Of a stretch of DNA of 34,691 nt, positions 14,126 to 21,757 are shown piece after piece. The notes below the pieces were generated by a model, which did no database searches, was not told the origin of the DNA, and saw only the letters and a list, made by a program, of their open reading frames with translations. Every line of letters begins with the position of its first letter. The stretch's first letter is position 1. The position numbers and the translations under genes are program-made. This stretch comes from a virus, in IMG/VR virus record IMGVR_UViG_3300043436_003650, positions 1 to 34,691 of that record. One strand, 5' to 3'.

Positions 14126-14551
14126 ATGGAGCTCGATAAATTTTACGGCATCGCAAAAAAGCATCACGGCGATTTGAACAGGGACGTTGTTCATGACTTG
14201 TTTTGTAAATTCGGTTCGGATCTTCCCAGCGATGCTTATCTATCGACTTGCATTCGACACAATAAACCAAAACCGCTTGTAGAAAAATTCGACGTTTCAG
14301 ATTTGTTTCTGGATCAAGAAGACCAGGACGAAAATTTTGAACCGACATTGCGGAAACTTTCACAGGCGGTTAATAACGTTAGGCAAAATTTTGAAATTGA
14401 AGTAGACACATTTTTGGAGTGTCACGTCAATAGCAACTATAAAGCATTTTCCGCAAGTAGTGGAATAGCTAGAAGCGTGTTAGAAAAAATATGTAAATTT
14501 GCTAAGAATGAAATACTTAAAGAGTTTATTAGACTTGAATCATTGGATTGA
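14126..14551 (+). CDS. First late-unit protein, possible sigma-like regulator
   Basis: A 141-residue protein starting MELDKFYGIAKKHHGDLNRD. The N-terminal part (DVVHDLFCKFGSDLPSDAYL) has a loose likeness to sigma-70 region 2 helices (E/D-L-x-Q/H-D-x-F). The C-terminal part (FSASSGIARSVLEKICKFAK) reads like a helix-turn-helix. Short sigma-like proteins are known at the head of late units in other phages. Being the first gene after a strong promoter with operator-like repeats fits a control role. The likeness is weak and I could not test it, so function is tentative. Confidence 0.5.
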   Translation: MELDKFYGIAKKHHGDLNRDVVHDLFCKFGSDLPSDAYLSTCIRHNKPKPLVEKFDVSDLFLDQEDQDENFEPTLRKLSQAVNNVRQNFEIEVDTFLECHVNSNYKAFSASSGIARSVLEKICKFAKNEILKEFIRLESLD

Positions 14552-14780
14552 ATTGCGTTCATTCGATTTCAATCTGGTTTTCATCTTCCTGGTGTTTGTA
14601 ATGGTCTACCGCTGGGGAATCAATAGACTGATCTATTTAAATTGGCCTAAAGCCAAAAGGATCAAATCTATCTACTGTTCGACTTGTTTTGCCTTTTGGC
14701 TTACCTTGTTGCTCTCTACCAATGTATTAACCGCCGCAATGGCATTTTTAATCTATAGTTTCTATGAAAAGAATAACTGA
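14508..14780 (+). CDS. Membrane protein with CxxCxxFW motif, 90 aa
   Basis: I prefer the ATG at 14508 (MKYLKSLLDL) over a TTG nine bases earlier; either overlaps the preceding gene by about 45 bases. A first hydrophobic span (NLVFIFLVFVMVY) is followed by a basic loop, then SIYCSTCFAFWLTLLLS begins a second span and a third hydrophobic stretch follows. The CxxCxxFW motif resembles small membrane proteins of the DUF1360 type. It lies between regulator and terminase genes, an unusual place for lysis proteins. Function unknown. Confidence 0.65.
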   Translation: MKYLKSLLDLNHWIELRSFDFNLVFIFLVFVMVYRWGINRLIYLNWPKAKRIKSIYCSTCFAFWLTLLLSTNVLTAAMAFLIYSFYEKNN

Positions 14781-15351
14781 AATTGAAGCAAGCTTAAAAG
14801 CACTTCAGCCGAAATTGGACATTGACGCCAGAGATTGGACCAAGTCTGAGAAAGAACACATTGAAAAATGTTATCATGCAATTACCAAAGAATCTGTTGG
14901 ATGGGGAAGAACCGTCGATTTAGGTTGTGAGGAGTGTGTGACCTCAGCCGTCAACATCATTAAGAACTACCAAACGGCGGTAGCTTCACAACCAAAAGCA
15001 ATTGAAGTACCTGAATGGGCTGATACTTTGAAAACAATTGCAGCTAAAGCAGAAGAGGTTGGTTATGAGTTTGCAAAAACTTGCAAGTCTAAAGACCAAA
15101 AAATTGAAGCTCTTCAGTCTTACTTGAATGTTTTAGAAGCACAGAAAGAAGAAGCTAACTCTCCAGAAGTAGGACAGGAAGAAGACGAGGATCTACTTGG
15201 CGAGGACTTGACGGCTGCAGATGCAACAACTTCCCCTACACGTGAAGAGCTTGTTGCAACCATTAAAGCGAAAACAGGTGAAGAAGTTCCAGAAGAAACT
15301 TCATTTGAGGACCTTCTTGCATACGTGAACGAACTGGCAGATGGCGAGTAA
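14764..15351 (+). CDS. Hypothetical protein upstream of terminase, 195 aa
   Basis: Begins MKRITEIEASLKALQPKLDI. The middle is helical (KTIAAKAEEVGYEFAKT...), followed by an acidic low-complexity linker with EEDEDLLGEDL. The C-terminal 35 residues (TREELVATIKAKTGEEVPEE) look like a compact helix-extended-loop-helix or SAP-type module often seen in phage DNA-handling proteins. Its start overlaps the membrane gene by 17 bases and its end overlaps the small terminase gene by 11. It may help DNA packaging; the evidence is position and shape only. Confidence 0.65.
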   Translation: MKRITEIEASLKALQPKLDIDARDWTKSEKEHIEKCYHAITKESVGWGRTVDLGCEECVTSAVNIIKNYQTAVASQPKAIEVPEWADTLKTIAAKAEEVGYEFAKTCKSKDQKIEALQSYLNVLEAQKEEANSPEVGQEEDEDLLGEDLTAADATTSPTREELVATIKAKTGEEVPEETSFEDLLAYVNELADGE

Positions 15352-15769
15352 AAAAAGAGGTGTACCAAAAACAATAACTAGCCCGGACGAGTTCTGGGCT
15401 AGATTTGTTGAGTACCGCGAAGCCACAAAAGCGAATCCAATTAGGGTTCACGACTTTGTTGGAAAAGATGGGTATTCCGTGCACAGAGAAAAGGAAAGAC
15501 CCTTAACAATTGAAGGGTTTGAGGAGCATTGTTGCGATTATTACGGCATTGCAACAATACAACAGTACTTGGAAAACAGAGAGGGTAGATACGAAGATTT
15601 CGTTTCTATCTTAGCGCGTATACGTAAATCTATTCGCCGAGATCAGATTGAAGGTGGCATGGCCGGAATCTATAAAGAGAACATCACAGCACGAATAAAC
15701 GGCATCTCCGATAAGATTGAACAGGAAGTGCAGCAGTCTGTTAAACTATTGAACGTAGACCCTCTATAA
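15341..15769 (+). CDS. terS: Terminase small subunit
   Basis: A 142-residue protein directly before the large terminase, with the end overlapping by one base (TAATG). The C-terminal helices RIRKSIRRDQIEGGMAGIYK and ENITARINGISDK match the gp3-like small terminases, in which QxxGGxAGxYNxNIxARxNGL is a hallmark. The N-terminal part (SPDEFWARFVEYREATK...) would carry the DNA-recognition helices. It should bind the packaging site and load the large subunit. Confidence 0.85.
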   Translation: MASKKRGVPKTITSPDEFWARFVEYREATKANPIRVHDFVGKDGYSVHREKERPLTIEGFEEHCCDYYGIATIQQYLENREGRYEDFVSILARIRKSIRRDQIEGGMAGIYKENITARINGISDKIEQEVQQSVKLLNVDPL

Positions 15770-16995
15770 TGCAGCAAACAACAGCTCTTCGCAAAATCAG
15801 TTCGATGAAAAAACGCATTCGAATGATTCGCGGTGGGCAGGGAGCGGGCAAAACAATTTCAATTTTGATGTTGATTTGCAACTCTGCTAGTTCTAATCCT
15901 GGTAGAAATTGGTTGATAGCTTCTGAAGAGCTCACTAAAATGAAGGACTCAGTTATCGCCGACTTCGAAAACGTGATGAAAGGCTTTGGCATTTGGGAGG
16001 AGCACCGCTGGAACAAGTCCGAATTTGTCTACAAGTTTAAGAATGGATCTATAATCAAGTTCCGTTCAATGGACAAGGAGGACGCGGGTAAAGGAGTTCG
16101 TATTTTCTACGGTGTTTACTTCAATGAGATTAACAAAATTAAGTTTGAAGCATACAACCAGTACGCCTCACGTTGTAAGGTTGTTTTAGGTGACTGGAAT
16201 CCGGATGCACCTTTCTTCGTTGATGATCAGATTTTGCCACGTGAAGACTGCGAGTTCCTGCAGCTGACCTTCCGAGACAATGAGATGCTGGATAAAGTTG
16301 AAAAGGATGAAATTCTAGGCTATCTCAAAAAAGGTTATCACAAGCCGGCATTGTTACCAGGAAACAAACCAGGGCAACGATACCACAAAGACAACATAAA
16401 GGATCCGTACTGGGCCAATAAGTGGCAGGTTTACGGACTTGGAAATATCGGAGCTCTCATGGGCGCCGTGTTCAACAATTGGGAGATTATTGATGAAATC
16501 CCTAAAGATGCAAGACTCAGAGCCGGTGGCGGTGACTTTGGATACACCAATGACCCTACAGCAATTATTGCCAGGTATCAGTGGAACGGCTGTCCGGTCT
16601 ACGATGAGATTTGCTATGAAACTGAAATGTCTAACAAGAAAATTGCTGAACGAATTAAGAAGTCTGTATTGGCATTTTCTACAATTTACTGGGACTCTGC
16701 AGAACCTAAGAGCGTGGATGAGCTTCGCAAAACATACAGAATCCGTGCAGTCGGAGTAGACAAAGGATCAGATTCCATTCGTTTTGGCATTGACTTGCTG
16801 CAACAATATCCAAAAATTTACGTCACTAGAAGATCAGTGAACATTATTAGCAATTTACGAAACTACGTTTGGGAAGTGGACCGCAACGGCAAACCAACAA
16901 ACAAACCAGTCGATAAGAATAACCACGCCATAGACGCCATGCGCTATGAAGAAATGGGAAAAGGAAAGTACTCAGGAAATTACATTGTAAAATGA
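15769..16995 (+). CDS. terL: Terminase large subunit
   Basis: A 408-residue packaging motor. The ATPase shows RGGQGAGKT (21-29, Walker A) and VYFNEINK (116-123, Walker B with Glu). The RNase H-like nuclease shows GGGDFGYTNDP (Asp256), IYWDSAEP (Asp309) and NHAIDAMRY near 386 as third acidic site. All expected residues are present, and the length fits the Terminase_3-type group of siphophages. It is followed with a 4-base ATGA overlap by a probable tail assembly chaperone rather than by the portal, which is unusual. Confidence 0.95.
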   Translation: MQQTTALRKISSMKKRIRMIRGGQGAGKTISILMLICNSASSNPGRNWLIASEELTKMKDSVIADFENVMKGFGIWEEHRWNKSEFVYKFKNGSIIKFRSMDKEDAGKGVRIFYGVYFNEINKIKFEAYNQYASRCKVVLGDWNPDAPFFVDDQILPREDCEFLQLTFRDNEMLDKVEKDEILGYLKKGYHKPALLPGNKPGQRYHKDNIKDPYWANKWQVYGLGNIGALMGAVFNNWEIIDEIPKDARLRAGGGDFGYTNDPTAIIARYQWNGCPVYDEICYETEMSNKKIAERIKKSVLAFSTIYWDSAEPKSVDELRKTYRIRAVGVDKGSDSIRFGIDLLQQYPKIYVTRRSVNIISNLRNYVWEVDRNGKPTNKPVDKNNHAIDAMRYEEMGKGKYSGNYIVK

Positions 16996-17636
16996 CAGAA
17001 GCAAAAATACCAACAAACGCAAAAGGACTACGGATTAAACATTTTGCATCCATGTCCTACGTACCACAGGAAAAGGCCGAGAACGAAAAGGAATTGGACG
17101 AAAGTGAAAGTCTTCTATTTTTGGCAGAGTTCACCGGACTTGGCTACAATAAGATGCTAGACTTCACTGTCAGTGATATTAAGAAAATGACGGCTACAGC
17201 TATGAAAGCATTAGCCACAATGGACTTAGTATCGGAGCTTCCTAAGACAATTAAACTTGGGGGTCAATCTTTTTATCTGGTAGATCCAGAGAAAGTCGGC
17301 ATTGGATGGCACATCGACTTCAAGAAAGCCTCCATTGTGAAAGATCCAATTCGTTTGGCTTGTTTGTTCTACATACCTGAAGGATACAACTATTCAGATG
17401 TTGACGAGAACGGCAATATCAAATTCCCAATTGCTTCCAGATACACTCTATTCAGGGATGAATTCCCTTTGGACCTGTTTATCCGATGCAGCAATTTTTT
17501 TTTGAAACGATCTCTAACCTCAACAAAGAGGTCAATGGTGAGAGAGATCGCAATAAAGAAGAAGACAAACCGAATAAGTTCGGGTCTTCGGGTCCTAAAC
17601 CTTTTGAATGGGAAACGTCTATTGAGGCGGTCATGA
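16992..17636 (+). CDS. Probable tail assembly chaperone, short form (frame 0)
   Basis: The frame gives 214 residues starting MTEAKIPTNAKGLRIKHFAS. The first 170 look like a folded domain (LSESLLFLAEFTGLGYNKM-like helices, then LGGQSFYLVDPEKVGIGWHI). The last 43 codons, after a T9 run at 17495-17503, are strongly basic and look like out-of-frame translation. In the -1 frame an acidic and then well-formed sequence continues. I read the gene as the short product of a -1 frameshift pair, like G and GT of lambda-type phages. An error in the T run is the alternative. Confidence 0.65.
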   Translation: MTEAKIPTNAKGLRIKHFASMSYVPQEKAENEKELDESESLLFLAEFTGLGYNKMLDFTVSDIKKMTATAMKALATMDLVSELPKTIKLGGQSFYLVDPEKVGIGWHIDFKKASIVKDPIRLACLFYIPEGYNYSDVDENGNIKFPIASRYTLFRDEFPLDLFIRCSNFFLKRSLTSTKRSMVREIAIKKKTNRISSGLRVLNLLNGKRLLRRS

Positions 17637-17761
17637 ATACATTCAATTTAAGTTGGAACGAAACTCTTAAATTAAACTACCGCACCTTCTCCCATAGGTG
17701 CAAATACATAAAGTACAAAAATGAAGAAGCACTTAAAGCCATAAAGAAACCTAAGAAATGA
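17486..17761 (+). CDS. Chaperone extension reached by -1 frameshift (GT-like long form)
   Basis: This frame is -1 relative to the upstream gene. Slippage on the T9 run (AAT TTT TTT TTG) would join residues 1-170 to ETISNLNKEVNGERDRNKEE and the rest, a 256-residue fusion. After a charged linker come PFEWETSIEAVMNTFNLSWN and TFSHRCKYIKYKNEEAL, a helical unit in the style of T domains that contact the tape measure. An in-frame ATG at 17486 just before the T run could also start a separate 91-residue protein. Its stop overlaps the next start as ATGA, which supports translation of this frame. Confidence 0.65.
   Translation: MQQFFFETISNLNKEVNGERDRNKEEDKPNKFGSSGPKPFEWETSIEAVMNTFNLSWNETLKLNYRTFSHRCKYIKYKNEEALKAIKKPKK
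17495..17503 (+). promoter_or_regulatory. T9 slippery run, putative -1 frameshift site
   Basis: Nine T's, read in frame 0 as AAT TTT TTT TTG, allow the P- and A-site tRNAs to re-pair perfectly one base back. The downstream bases contain no obvious strong hairpin, so efficiency may rest on the run itself. Confidence 0.55.
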
Positions 17762-18324
17762 AAAGTCCTTCAGAGGTAATCAATAGTCTAAATCTTGGAG
17801 TCTCAAGAAAAGCAATAGCGGCTGAGGTTAATTCTCCGCTTCATGCGCTTTTAATAGGATTAAACCAAGAAATCATTGATAGGCTAAATGCTTCAATTCA
17901 GGGCTACGATGCAATCGCATCCAATCGCCTAAAGCAGTCAATCATTACAGTAGATGAGACAGAACCGGGAACGATCAGCGTAGCAATATCAGCAGAGTTC
18001 TACTGGAAGTATGTCAACTACGGGGTCAATGGGACTAAAGTCAATCATGGGGCACCAACTTGGGGTTCTCCCCCAGGCAGCACATTGTCTTTTAAGGATT
18101 CCATTCTTGGATGGATTAGAGACAAAGGTTTGCAAGCTCGTCCGGGACAGACTTATGACCAGATGGCCTTTGCAATCATGAGAGGCGTAAAGGAGAAGGG
18201 CATTAAGCCACGTCCATTTTTTACTGACGTAATAAACCAAGAACTCAAAACCTATTTGTCACAGACAATTAGCGAAGTATATAAACAAGCAATCATCATC
18301 GAAATAAAAGAACCATGGCAGTAA
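17758..18324 (+). CDS. gp10-like tail/neck completion protein
   Basis: A 188-residue protein beginning MKSPSEVINSLNLGVSRKAI. The pattern of a helical head, a central AEFYWKYVNYGVNGTKVNHG stretch (a conserved aromatic-Gly loop in gp10-like proteins), then a KPRPFFTDVINQEL end with PRPF motif matches HK97 gp10-like completion proteins of siphophages. It would act at the head-tail joint or the tail end. It lies between the chaperone and the large tail proteins, and its end overlaps the next gene by 10 bases. Confidence 0.7.
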   Translation: MKSPSEVINSLNLGVSRKAIAAEVNSPLHALLIGLNQEIIDRLNASIQGYDAIASNRLKQSIITVDETEPGTISVAISAEFYWKYVNYGVNGTKVNHGAPTWGSPPGSTLSFKDSILGWIRDKGLQARPGQTYDQMAFAIMRGVKEKGIKPRPFFTDVINQELKTYLSQTISEVYKQAIIIEIKEPWQ

Positions 18325-19448
18325 CCTATCTACAGCAACCAACAGCGCAAAGCATTCAGGCAACGGACAATCCTATTGTCTTTCAGTTCTCAAGTAACCA
18401 AACGGGCCAGCCCAATTTCTGCTTTATTGTGGAAACAATTTTGGACGGCATTGTTGTTTCAACTGACAAAGTATTTCCAGAGCGTGGTAATCGAGCTCAC
18501 TGGGATGCTTCTAAAATCGCCATGCCTTCTGTAAAGCCTACACTAAGAACAACAGGTCTTATCTCGATGCAGACACTTCCTTTGCTATCTATTCGAGTAG
18601 CTGAAAGATACGGAACTACACCAACAACGCAGCCTTTCTCTACCAGTAACACAGTCAAGCTAATGAAGGCACGATGCAGCAATGAGGAGTATCAACTGAA
18701 TTGGATTGAAAACAAATTCACTCCGGATTTTAAATGGTTGACAGAGATTCCAGATTCCAAAATGATTGTAAGCAAGAAGTATCCAATCTATGCTTCTATT
18801 CTTAAAACCAGTCCTACCACTCAATTGGAAGTCTACTGTTATGACTCGAATGGCGTTTTGCTAGGAGTAGTCACAGCGCAGTCTACAGCAGGAGGAGACA
18901 AAGTGAATGTACAGATAACTCCCCAGGATATTACAGCAGCTATTGCGCCAGCTTCAATCGACGAGGTTGACAACTTAGAAATCTACATGAATCAATCTGA
19001 AGCACTCAAAGCTGAATTAGTACCAAATGAGTGTACAGAGTTCCATCAGGTTAATTGGTTAAATAAACTTGGAACCTATGACCAATTCTTATTTGGCCAC
19101 AATCATGATGAAGAAGCGTCCATTTCAGCTTTCGAGTATAAAAAGCAATTTGGAGCGTGGAACTCTTCAAATGTATTTGAGTTCAATCCATTGACAAGCG
19201 GCGATACTATTTACAACAAAGTTATTCAACCAAGTGGAACGCTATACACTGGATGGATTTCTCAAGAGTACCAAAATTGGTTAGCACAGATCTACTATTC
19301 AATCAATACCATTTTGTTTGAAGAGGACAAAATCTACTTACTTGGTGTAACGGACACCAAGAGCACAAAGATGCAAAGTAGATTTGATGAGCTTCTCAAC
19401 TTCCAGATGAGTTACAAAAAGACTAATTTTAAATCAATAACACAATAA
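18315..19448 (+). CDS. Probable tail-tip structural protein, 377 aa
   Basis: It begins MAVTYLQQPTAQSIQATDNP, and the sequence is beta-rich throughout with few charged helices. The segment HQVNWLNKLGTYDQFLFG (about 240-257) resembles a WxNxLGxxDxFxF pattern that I associate with tail-associated proteins of Bacteroidota phages. No enzymatic motif is seen. It sits between the completion protein and a 768-residue tail protein, upstream of the tape measure. A distal-tail or baseplate hub role is likely but unproven. Confidence 0.6.
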   Translation: MAVTYLQQPTAQSIQATDNPIVFQFSSNQTGQPNFCFIVETILDGIVVSTDKVFPERGNRAHWDASKIAMPSVKPTLRTTGLISMQTLPLLSIRVAERYGTTPTTQPFSTSNTVKLMKARCSNEEYQLNWIENKFTPDFKWLTEIPDSKMIVSKKYPIYASILKTSPTTQLEVYCYDSNGVLLGVVTAQSTAGGDKVNVQITPQDITAAIAPASIDEVDNLEIYMNQSEALKAELVPNECTEFHQVNWLNKLGTYDQFLFGHNHDEEASISAFEYKKQFGAWNSSNVFEFNPLTSGDTIYNKVIQPSGTLYTGWISQEYQNWLAQIYYSINTILFEEDKIYLLGVTDTKSTKMQSRFDELLNFQMSYKKTNFKSITQ

Positions 19449-19450
19449 GG

Positions 19451-21757
19451 ATGGATGAACTTGTAACGTCTACTGGAATTAGCCTAGATCTATCTCAGGG
19501 AATACCGATTCCCCTGAACCTAGCTATTGCAGATTTTAGGGAACCCGAGAAAAGACAGCGTAACTTCTCAAAGGAGATAGAACTTCCTGGGACCATAACC
19601 AACCAAAAGTATTTTGCATCCGCTTTCAGCCTGACAAAGATAGGCGGTGCATACGACTTCAATAGTAGTGCGAAAGTAAATTGCACGTATTATAAAAACG
19701 GGATAGCAATTCTCCGCAATGCGGTTTTGAAGTTGAATAGCGTAGTAGTCCTGGACGGAAACGTCACGTTCAAAGTTGGTATCTTTTCTGACTTCGTGGA
19801 CATCTTTTTGCTTTTAAGTACCATAGAAGTTGGTGAGCTCAATTGGTCTGCATACACTCACACTCTCACCAATGCAAATATCCAAGCGTCATGGAGTACT
19901 CCGATTGGTCAGGGATACTACTATCCCCTTATCGAAAGAAACCAACGTCTAGGGATTTCGAAATGGAAGAATACAGATATGATTCCATACGTTCACCTGG
20001 TTGATGTGTTCAAAAAGTGCATGGAGTTTGTGGGCCAAAGCTATACAAGTAATTTTCTAAATACAACTAGAGCCAAAAGCATTCTTTTTGGTTACGGCGG
20101 CGGGAATTATGTTGATGCAGCCATTTCACCTATTGAGCAAAACAATCGCAAAGTAGTATTGAATGCAGGAGTCATGGACTTTACCCAACAGCAAGTCATA
20201 AACCAGCAGTATGACAACTATGGTAATCCAGTCCCCGTAGCGAATCAAACACTTTTGTTTGATGGTTTTTCTTTGAGTTTACCATCCGTGAACACAGGGA
20301 CTCCGGCAATATCTTTCACGGAAGTTCAGGACATCTATAACCAATTTGTCCCAAACACTTTCACAGCGCAAAGAACAGGAGCTTACAAAGTTTCTTTAGT
20401 TGGAAGTATCAGACAGCAATACTCTGGTTCATTTTCATACGTTACTGGATCCGATGGCGGGACTACTCTCTACTATTTGAAAAATGGAGTTCCGTTTCCT
20501 TTGGTGAATTTAGTTCAAACCTCAGCGGACCAAACATTTCCTCTCAACTTGGTTTTCAACATAGATTTGAACCAGGGCGATGAGGTAACATTCCAGATGG
20601 GCGCTTCTACATTGTATGCAGGAAACCCCGTTACTGGAGCAATTATTTCCAGAACATTTTCGTCTCCGACTCCTTTGCAACTTAACTTTGTTTCACTGGA
20701 CACCACATTGATTGAAGGGTCTGTAGTAGAGATTGGAAGATTCCTTCCTAGTATGAAGTGCAGTGAATTTTTGATTGGCTTCATTCGCATGTTCAAACTT
20801 ATGATATCAGATCCGGACATTTATGGAAGTGTGCGCATTGAACCAGAGGTAAGCTTTTATCAGGGGACGAATATTTTTACGGACATTTCTGAAGAGGTGG
20901 ACGAGTCCAGAGAGATTGAGATACGTCCTTCAGCCAATGAGTATGCAAAGACATTGACTTACACTTTCAAAACAGGTACGGAAACAGATGCCAAAACATA
21001 TTTGGAAAAATGGGGTAGAGCTTATGGCGATTTATCTTTTGACCAAGCATCTTTCTTCGCCAAAGGAGAACAGAAAATAGAAATACCTTTTGGTACGATA
21101 GTTCCCTATCAGGTTTTCCCTGGCATGATCATTCCTAGATTTGTAGATATCGACAATCAAGGAGCAAGGAAAGCAACGGCAGGAGTTCCACGTATCATGT
21201 TCAGAAATGGCATGAAGCCTGGAGTGTGGGAATTGATTGGGTCTACTACTTTGACTTTGTCAACTTATCCAAGCGTTCACCACTTTGACAATTGGCAGAA
21301 TCCAACTTACGATTTGAACTTTGAATTGGTCAAGGAGGTTTTCTATGCCACTAACGTAGTGACAACCGTAAACACGTACTCCGAATACTACGGGCCAATA
21401 GTCAATGAGATTATAAGCAAGGAGGGTAAATACGTTCAACTCTACAGGAAGATGAACAATCTGCAAGTCCAACAACTTGACTGGTCCAAACTACTCATGT
21501 GGAATGGAGCACTTTTCAGGTTCAATAAAGTTATAGACTTCGACTCGGAAATCACAGAAGTGACAAAGATTGAGATTCTCAAAGTCTTAGAAGCTAGAAG
21601 TATAAACAGAAAGCAGATAACAACTGCGGCCAAACTTCCAAGCATTTATGGAAAAACAAAATTAAGCCCGGTAGGGGATGTGGGTACTGGTGCACCTATT
21701 CTCAATGGAGGAGAAAAAAACCAAATTTTAGGAATAAGTAAAATCATGATCGGATAA
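19451..21757 (+). CDS. Large tail-tip / baseplate protein, 768 aa
   Basis: The N-terminus carries KRQRNFSKEIELPGT (about 35-49), a conserved opening of large tail proteins in Bacteroidota phages and prophages. The rest is beta-rich: a jelly-roll-like middle (FTAQRTGAYKVSLVGSIRQQ) of the kind used in receptor-binding or carbohydrate-binding domains, followed by hub-like segments with SEFLIGFIRMFKLMISDP. It probably forms the tail tip and may bind the host surface. Its end overlaps the tape measure start as TAATG, so the products are made together. Confidence 0.7.
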   Translation: MDELVTSTGISLDLSQGIPIPLNLAIADFREPEKRQRNFSKEIELPGTITNQKYFASAFSLTKIGGAYDFNSSAKVNCTYYKNGIAILRNAVLKLNSVVVLDGNVTFKVGIFSDFVDIFLLLSTIEVGELNWSAYTHTLTNANIQASWSTPIGQGYYYPLIERNQRLGISKWKNTDMIPYVHLVDVFKKCMEFVGQSYTSNFLNTTRAKSILFGYGGGNYVDAAISPIEQNNRKVVLNAGVMDFTQQQVINQQYDNYGNPVPVANQTLLFDGFSLSLPSVNTGTPAISFTEVQDIYNQFVPNTFTAQRTGAYKVSLVGSIRQQYSGSFSYVTGSDGGTTLYYLKNGVPFPLVNLVQTSADQTFPLNLVFNIDLNQGDEVTFQMGASTLYAGNPVTGAIISRTFSSPTPLQLNFVSLDTTLIEGSVVEIGRFLPSMKCSEFLIGFIRMFKLMISDPDIYGSVRIEPEVSFYQGTNIFTDISEEVDESREIEIRPSANEYAKTLTYTFKTGTETDAKTYLEKWGRAYGDLSFDQASFFAKGEQKIEIPFGTIVPYQVFPGMIIPRFVDIDNQGARKATAGVPRIMFRNGMKPGVWELIGSTTLTLSTYPSVHHFDNWQNPTYDLNFELVKEVFYATNVVTTVNTYSEYYGPIVNEIISKEGKYVQLYRKMNNLQVQQLDWSKLLMWNGALFRFNKVIDFDSEITEVTKIEILKVLEARSINRKQITTAAKLPSIYGKTKLSPVGDVGTGAPILNGGEKNQILGISKIMIG

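Noticed and set aside
14073-14363. Minus-strand frame covering the first late gene and its promoter
   Set aside because: It would run through the rightward promoter and the element array; composition and context do not support a gene.
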